In this document: in pieces, positions 40,781 to 44,882 of the stretch
Numbering within the stretch: position 1 is the stretch's first letter
How the letters are laid out: every line of letters begins with the position of its first letter
Source: Selenomonas sp.
GTDB taxonomy: Bacteria > Bacillota > Negativicutes > Selenomonadales > Selenomonadaceae
Direction of reading: 5' to 3'
DNA: 44,882 nucleotides
Assembly: GCF_022771645.1 (NCBI RefSeq)
Contig: NZ_JALFCU010000016.1
Coordinates: 1-44,882, forward strand
Notes under the pieces: model-generated
Seen by the model: the letters and a program-made list of their open reading frames with translations, nothing else
What the model was told of the DNA's origin: nothing
Databases searched by the model: none
Made by a program: the position numbers and the translations under genes

Positions 40781-41833
40781 ATGTCCCTCCGTCCTTACCG
40801 CACGTCGATCTTGCTCGGCGTGACGTTCACAGTCCTCTTGTCGACGTTCTGGTTCTTGCCGCAGCTCGCGTTCATCATTTTCATCTCGCTCCTCTTGCAG
40901 CTGCTCCTCACACCGCTCGTCGACCGCATGACAAAACGCATGCCGCGCGCGCTCGCGTGCGGCTTCGCCCTCATCTTTTTGCTCGTCATCATCTTCGGCA
41001 TCCTCACGATCGTCACGAGCACGCTCATCCCGACGTTCACGCGCTTCGTCACAGATTTTCCTGAGCTCTCAGAAAAAATCGAGCAGATGCCGTTCATCCA
41101 CAACTCGACCGTGCTCGCCGACAGCCTCGACAGCCTCTGGGTCGAGCTGAAAAACACGAGCGTCGACGCGCTGAAGGGCTCGCTCGATGTCATCGTCGCG
41201 CTGTTCGGCAAAGTCATCGACTTCGTCATCATCCTCTTCGTGACGTTTTATCTGCTGAAAGACGGCGACGTTATCAAGGCATATCTCGCGAGCCGCTTCC
41301 CGCGCCGCGATTACACGCGCGTGCTGAACCTCTTCAATAACATCCTGCACGCCCTGCGCATCTACATCGTCAGCCAGCTCATCATCTGCTGCATCACGGC
41401 AACCGTCGTGTTCCTTTATTACACCGTGCGCGGCCTGCCGTATGCGTCCGTCTTCGCCGTTGTCTCGGGGCTCTGCGAGTTCATCCCCGTGCTCGGCCCG
41501 ACCGTCGCGTCGGCGTTCGGCGTGATCCTGACGGCGACCGTCTCACCGATGATCGCGCTGCAGACGATCCTCTTTTATCTCTGCCTCACGCAAGTCAACC
41601 ACAACGTCGTCACGCCGACGCTCATCGGCAAGACGCTGAACCTCCACCCCATCGCCATCATCCTCGGCATCATCCTCGGCGGCGAGCTCCTCGCCGCGCC
41701 CGGCATGTTCCTCGCCGTGCCGTTCATCGTCATCTGCAAGCTCGTCATCGAAGACATCTACCGCGACCGCCTAGAGACGAAAGACAAATTGAAGCGCTCG
41801 CGGTGGCTGAACCACAAAAGCACAAACGATTAA
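40781..41833 (+). CDS. AI-2E family transporter (TqsA/PerM-like)
   Basis: A 350-residue inner-membrane protein with about eight hydrophobic segments. The family includes TqsA, PerM and Na+/H+ antiporter-like members; substrates vary and the name does not prove autoinducer export. Family features seen are the N-terminal pair of helices (FLPQLAFIIFISLLLQLLLTPLVDRM) and a large amphipathic loop with FTRFVTDFPELSEKIEQM. DFVIILFVTFYLLKDGDVIKAYL and the C-terminal block LCEFIPVLGPTVAS...GGELLAAPGMFLAVPF follow. ATG 40781 has AAAGGAG 5 bases upstream, so the upstream in-frame extension is dropped. Divergent from dacF. Confidence 0.9.
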   Translation: MSLRPYRTSILLGVTFTVLLSTFWFLPQLAFIIFISLLLQLLLTPLVDRMTKRMPRALACGFALIFLLVIIFGILTIVTSTLIPTFTRFVTDFPELSEKIEQMPFIHNSTVLADSLDSLWVELKNTSVDALKGSLDVIVALFGKVIDFVIILFVTFYLLKDGDVIKAYLASRFPRRDYTRVLNLFNNILHALRIYIVSQLIICCITATVVFLYYTVRGLPYASVFAVVSGLCEFIPVLGPTVASAFGVILTATVSPMIALQTILFYLCLTQVNHNVVTPTLIGKTLNLHPIAIILGIILGGELLAAPGMFLAVPFIVICKLVIEDIYRDRLETKDKLKRSRWLNHKSTND

Positions 41834-41867
41834 AAATGCGTGACTCCTCGCGAGCCACGCATTTTTT
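41832..41867. terminator. bidirectional terminator overlapping two stop codons
   Basis: AAAAATGCGTG...CACGCATTTTTT stem with A/T-runs on both sides. It overlaps the TAA of the AI-2E transporter gene (41831-41833) and the TAA of the convergent DUF2971 gene (41868-41866). Confidence 0.88.
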
Positions 41868-42813
41868 ATCTCAACGGGATATTCGATTTCACGACGCGTT
41901 CGGCCGCGTCCTTGACGCCGAGTTCGCGCAGGCAGCGCGTGAAGGCGACTTCGATGACGTCGGCATACTGGCTCGGGCCGATGATGATCTGCTCGAGCGT
42001 GTCGGCAATCGGGAGGCCGGTGCCCTGCTCGCCGACGGCGCGCCACGGCAGCTTGTAGATGACCTGCGGGATGCCGTCGACGCTGACGAGGTCGTAGGCG
42101 AGCTTGTCGACCATCGCGTCTTGGTAGATGAAGCGCCACTCGCGTTCCTCGACGAAGCCGGGATTCTTGATGGAAAAAATCGACGTCAGCATCATGTTGA
42201 TGAACGCCTCGAGCATCGTCGCGGGCTCGCCGGATTTCAGCTCGTCGATGTGGTCTTCGACGTTGTTCATCATGCGGTCGAAGCCGCGCGTGAACTGCTC
42301 GCCCGTCAGGTATTCGACGGGCGCGATGCGGAGCGCCAGTTCCTTCGTTGAGGCGATGACAGCGGCCGGATGCAGGATGAACGCGACGCCCGTCTTGCGG
42401 CCGTACGCGCGCCACATCGAGAGCCGCCCTTTTGCATCCGCTTCGTAGTCGTGCTCCGAGACGCAGGCGAGATACGTGTGCGTCGTGAATTTCCGCTCGT
42501 TGCGGTTGAGGTCGGCGAGGATGCTGCCGATCATGTTCTCGCCCCAGCCGAGCGACGTCGCGATGCGCTTCATCTGCGCCTGCCGCCGCGCCGACCCCTG
42601 CACGGCCGTGTTGATGAGCTGGATGCCGTAGTCGATCTCACGGTAATCGTTCATGCACGCGGCCGAGCGCATCCAGAGCGAGCGCCCGCGCAAGATGTTC
42701 AGCCCCGTCGTCGCACTCGTGTAGTACGCGAAATGCATCCTGGAAAAATCCGCCCGCTCGAGCCTCCGCGCATAAATCGGGCGGAAGATTTTCAGGAAAT
42801 CGAATTCGTTCAT
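41866..42813 (-). CDS. DUF2971-like protein
   Basis: A 315-residue soluble protein resembling the DUF2971 family. Recognised features are FAYYTSATTGLNILRGRSLWMRS near residue 30, followed by an N-D motif (ACMNDYREIDYG). LSMWRAYGRKTGVAFIL at about 133, EEREWRFIYQDAMVD at about 225 and IIIGPSQYADVIEVAF at about 278 follow. No biochemical role is established; members are scattered and often sit near phage-defence or toxin genes. The conserved polar residues suggest an enzyme. The ribosome binding site GGCAGG is close to the ATG. It begins 27 bases after the terminator of the universal stress protein gene. Confidence 0.75.
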   Translation of the reverse strand: MNEFDFLKIFRPIYARRLERADFSRMHFAYYTSATTGLNILRGRSLWMRSAACMNDYREIDYGIQLINTAVQGSARRQAQMKRIATSLGWGENMIGSILADLNRNERKFTTHTYLACVSEHDYEADAKGRLSMWRAYGRKTGVAFILHPAAVIASTKELALRIAPVEYLTGEQFTRGFDRMMNNVEDHIDELKSGEPATMLEAFINMMLTSIFSIKNPGFVEEREWRFIYQDAMVDKLAYDLVSVDGIPQVIYKLPWRAVGEQGTGLPIADTLEQIIIGPSQYADVIEVAFTRCLRELGVKDAAERVVKSNIPLR

Positions 42814-42840
42814 CGTCCTGCCGTCCCTCTTTTCCTAATG

Positions 42841-42887
42841 AAAAAACGAGGCATCTCCGAGGCGCTGTCGCCTGCGAAGATGCCTCG
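42841..42887 (-). terminator. terminator after the universal stress protein gene
   Basis: Minus strand CGAGGCATCT...AGATGCCTCG 10-bp stem, extended by CG pairs toward the loop, followed by TTTTTT. Confidence 0.9.
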
Positions 42888-42909
42888 TCTTCGTGTGCAT
42901 GAAACGGAT

Positions 42910-43290
42910 TCACTTGATGACCATGACCGGGATCGGCGATTCCTCGACGACCTTCTGGCTCACGGAGCCGATGAGTGCGCCTTTGAACAGGCCGAGGCCG
43001 CGGCTGCCCATGATGATCATGTCGCTGTGCTCCTGCGCCGCGACGCGCAGGATGGCCTTCGGGATGTTGCCCGTCTCGACATGCTTCGACGCCTTGAGAT
43101 CATCCGGCAGCTTCTCCCAGATACGGTCAAAGACGATGTGGCTCGGGATATCCTTGTTGATGTTGCTCGCCACATAGACGAAATCGAGATCCGCCTTGCA
43201 CTTCTCAGCAAAGAAGATTGCCTCATCCGTCGCCTTGCAGCCGTTCACCGATCCATCGACCGGAACGAGGATTTTATTGATTCTTCCCAT
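42910..43290 (-). CDS. universal stress protein family (UspA-like)
   Basis: A 126-residue single Usp domain. ILVPVDGSVNGCKATDEAI opens it and the nucleotide-binding loop MGSRGLGLFKGALIGSVSQKVV closes it, matching the ATP-binding GxxGxxxxGS(V) subclass. Such proteins are small cytoplasmic dimers induced by starvation or stress. The frame is open to 43455, but GAGGAGG 8 bases before ATG 43290 and family length fix the start. Upstream 43291-43461 is AT-richer and should hold its promoter, though no hexamer pair with good spacing was found. Confidence 0.93.
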   Translation of the reverse strand: MGRINKILVPVDGSVNGCKATDEAIFFAEKCKADLDFVYVASNINKDIPSHIVFDRIWEKLPDDLKASKHVETGNIPKAILRVAAQEHSDMIIMGSRGLGLFKGALIGSVSQKVVEESPIPVMVIK

Positions 43291-43461
43291 GATGCCAACC
43301 TCCTCACGATACCACTTATGCAAACGTGCAAAACGAAGAAACCCCGCCCGCACGTCCTTCTTTGTTCTTTCACTAAGAGTATTCGCGATAAAATCAGAAA
43401 ATCCTCTCGCCACAGAAATTTTTTTCAGAAAACAAGCCGCTGAAAACAGGAACACGCTCTC

Positions 43462-44769
43462 TCAGTCATTGCAGGGGCATTCGCGCTTGTCGAAATACTT
43501 ATGGATGATCTCGACCGCACAGTAGTCGCCACACATCGAGCAAGCGCCCTCGTCCTGCGGATTGCGCGCGCCGCGCTTCTCGCGCGCAAGCTCCGGATCG
43601 ATGGCGAGGTCAAGCTGCGCCTGCCAGTCGAGCTCCTTGCGCGCCTGCGCCATCTTGAGATCCCATTCCCGCGCGCCCGGCACGCCCTTGACGAGATCCG
43701 CCGCGTGCGCGGCGATGCGCGCCGTGATGACGCCCGTATGCACATCGTCGATATCCGGCAGCGCGAGATGCTCCGCAGGCGTCACATAGCAGAGGAAATC
43801 CGCGCCCGAGACAGCGGCGAGCGTGCCGCCGATGGCCGACGTGATATGGTCATAGCCCGGCGCAATATCCGTCACGAGCGGGCCGAGCACATAGAAGGGC
43901 GCGTTGCGGCAGAGGCGCTTCTCAAGCTTCATATTCGCTGCGATCTGGTCATACGGCACATGGCCCGGCCCCTCGACCATGACCTGCACGCCGCGCTTCC
44001 AGGCGCGGTCGACAAGATTCCCGAGCGTGATGAGCTCCGTGAGCTGCGCGCGGTCCGTCGCGTCCGCCGTGCAGCCGGGACGCATGCCGTCGCCGAGGCT
44101 GATGGTCACATCGTATTTCTCGCAGATATCGAGAATATCATCGTAGCGCTCATAGAGCGGATTCTCCTGCTCATTGTGGAGCATCCAGCCCGCGATAAAC
44201 GAGCCGCCGCGGCTCACGATGTCCATGACGCGCCCCTGCGCGCGCATGTGCTCGATGGCCGCGCGCGTGACGCCGCAATGGAGCGTCATGAAATCCGCGC
44301 CATCCTTTGCCTGCGCCTCGATTGTCTCCAGGAGGTCATCATCCGTCATCTCTACGACCGCGCCATGCTCCTTGATGGAACGCACCGTCGCTTGATAGAG
44401 CGGCACCGTGCCGACCATGATGGGCGAATGCTCGATGATGCGCTTGCGCGAAAGATCGATATTGTTCCCCGTCGAGAGATCCATGACAGCATCCGCGCCG
44501 CATCTCACCGCCTCATCGAGCTTCTTGAGCTCCGGCTCGATATCGGGGAACGTGCTCGACGTGCCGATGTTTGCGTTCACCTTCGTCCGCAGTCCCTCGC
44601 CCACGCCGCGCGGCGTGAGATTCTCGTGATTGACATTCGCGCAGATGGCGATGCTGCCTCTCGCCACACGCTCCCGGATTGTCTCCGCCGGGATGCGCTC
44701 TTCCTCCGCCACGCGCTTCATCGCGTCCGTGACCTTGCCCTCGCGGGCCAGCTGCATTTGCGTTGCCAT
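43462..44769 (-). CDS. thiC: phosphomethylpyrimidine synthase
   Basis: ThiC is a radical-SAM enzyme that rearranges aminoimidazole ribotide to HMP phosphate for thiamine. The 435-residue protein lacks the long N-terminal domain of proteobacterial and plant forms. It shows NVNHENLTPRGVGEGLRTKVN, MTLHCGVTR, SLGDGMRPGC and VMVEGPGHVPYDQI. The C-terminal 4Fe-4S site is CSMCGDYCA (CxxCxxxxC, complete only with the distal Cys), followed by a Cys-rich tail RECPCND. AGGAGG lies 7 bases before the ATG. Expression is under the TPP riboswitch and terminator upstream. Confidence 0.97.
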   Translation of the reverse strand: MATQMQLAREGKVTDAMKRVAEEERIPAETIRERVARGSIAICANVNHENLTPRGVGEGLRTKVNANIGTSSTFPDIEPELKKLDEAVRCGADAVMDLSTGNNIDLSRKRIIEHSPIMVGTVPLYQATVRSIKEHGAVVEMTDDDLLETIEAQAKDGADFMTLHCGVTRAAIEHMRAQGRVMDIVSRGGSFIAGWMLHNEQENPLYERYDDILDICEKYDVTISLGDGMRPGCTADATDRAQLTELITLGNLVDRAWKRGVQVMVEGPGHVPYDQIAANMKLEKRLCRNAPFYVLGPLVTDIAPGYDHITSAIGGTLAAVSGADFLCYVTPAEHLALPDIDDVHTGVITARIAAHAADLVKGVPGAREWDLKMAQARKELDWQAQLDLAIDPELAREKRGARNPQDEGACSMCGDYCAVEIIHKYFDKRECPCND

Positions 44770-44783
44770 GGAAAGACCTCCTA

Positions 44784-44820
44784 AAAATAAAAATCGCCAG
44801 ACGGTGGTAACCCCCGTCTG
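44784..44820 (-). terminator. riboswitch-controlled terminator ahead of thiC
   Basis: Minus strand CAGACGG...CCGTCTG hairpin (44820-44798) followed within three bases by two T-runs (ATTTTTATTTTT). It lies between the TPP aptamer and the thiC ribosome binding site, the expected expression platform. Confidence 0.85.
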
Positions 44821-44830
44821 ACGTCAAACG

Positions 44831-44882
44831 TGTGCCACTTCCCTACGCAGGTATTACCCCGACAGGTTCCAAGGGTCGGCCC
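44831..44882 (-). promoter_or_regulatory. TPP riboswitch (THI element), cut by window edge
   Basis: The minus strand carries the 3' half of the THI box. ACCCTTGGAACCTGTC and GGGTAATACCTGCGTAGGGAAG match the conserved ACCC-GAACCUGAUC-GGAUAAUACC-GCGUAGGGAAG core, with small deviations. The 5' part, including the CUGAGA pyrimidine-sensor loop, lies beyond the window. Confidence 0.92.

Noticed and set aside
43291..43455. N-terminal extension of the universal stress protein to 43455
   Set aside because: No homology-like features, and GAGGAGG at ideal spacing selects ATG 43290.

Overview
The window reads as a chromosomal segment of a GC-rich, diderm-type Firmicute, most likely a Negativicute of the Selenomonas/Mitsuokella kind. 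This is an inference from gene families, strong G/C preference at third codon positions, PyrR-type attenuation, AGGAGG-like ribosome binding sites with many TTG/GTG starts, and a chemotaxis operon. No 16S or other decisive marker is present. Nearly all genes lie on the minus strand; only the left-edge remnants, yigZ, proC and an AI-2E-family transporter are on plus.

Layout by position. 1-543: the end of an IS-type transposase followed by the C-terminal remnant of a large serine recombinase (mobile-element debris). 555-8740: a pyrimidine operon transcribed leftwards, pyrB-pyrC-carA-carB-pyrF-pyrE, with overlapping or nearly abutting genes from pyrB to pyrF. It is preceded by a promoter, a PyrR-binding hairpin, an antiterminator and an intrinsic terminator. 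pyrK and pyrD are not in the operon. 8764-10170: mannose-6-phosphate isomerase behind an internally deleted ROK sugar kinase. 10229-12283: a stand-alone chemoreceptor. 12484-13866: an amino-acid permease. 14025-15636: yigZ and proC on plus. 15720-24142: a chemotaxis operon, cheA-cheW-mcp-cheR-cheB, extended by a PAS histidine kinase and a single-domain response regulator, mostly with 4-base stop/start overlaps. 24322-26037: a YddA/SbmA-like ABC exporter.

26142-31043: an operon of an FlhB-C-terminus-like protein, YraN, ComM and PriA behind a near-consensus promoter. 31057-34710: a two-gene unit of unknown function, a Ycf46-like AAA+ ATPase with an extra N-terminal module followed by a glycine-zipper membrane protein. 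This is the best candidate here for an undescribed system. 34829-36539: tadA and mdh. 36598-39501: a PHP phosphoesterase, uvrC and tRNA-Leu(UAG). 39507-41833: a D,D-carboxypeptidase and an AI-2E-family transporter, divergent from promoters whose -35 boxes overlap. 41866-44882: a DUF2971 protein, a universal stress protein and thiC with a TPP riboswitch cut by the window edge.

Two genome-level patterns stand out. First, four genes (comM, tadA, uvrC and the DUF2971 gene) begin only about 20-35 bases after an intrinsic terminator of the upstream gene on the same strand, leaving no room for a conventional promoter. Second, many operon junctions use TGA overlapping ATG or TTG, which suggests widespread translational coupling. 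No CRISPR array, rRNA gene or intact prophage was seen, and no stretch over 300 bases is without a gene.
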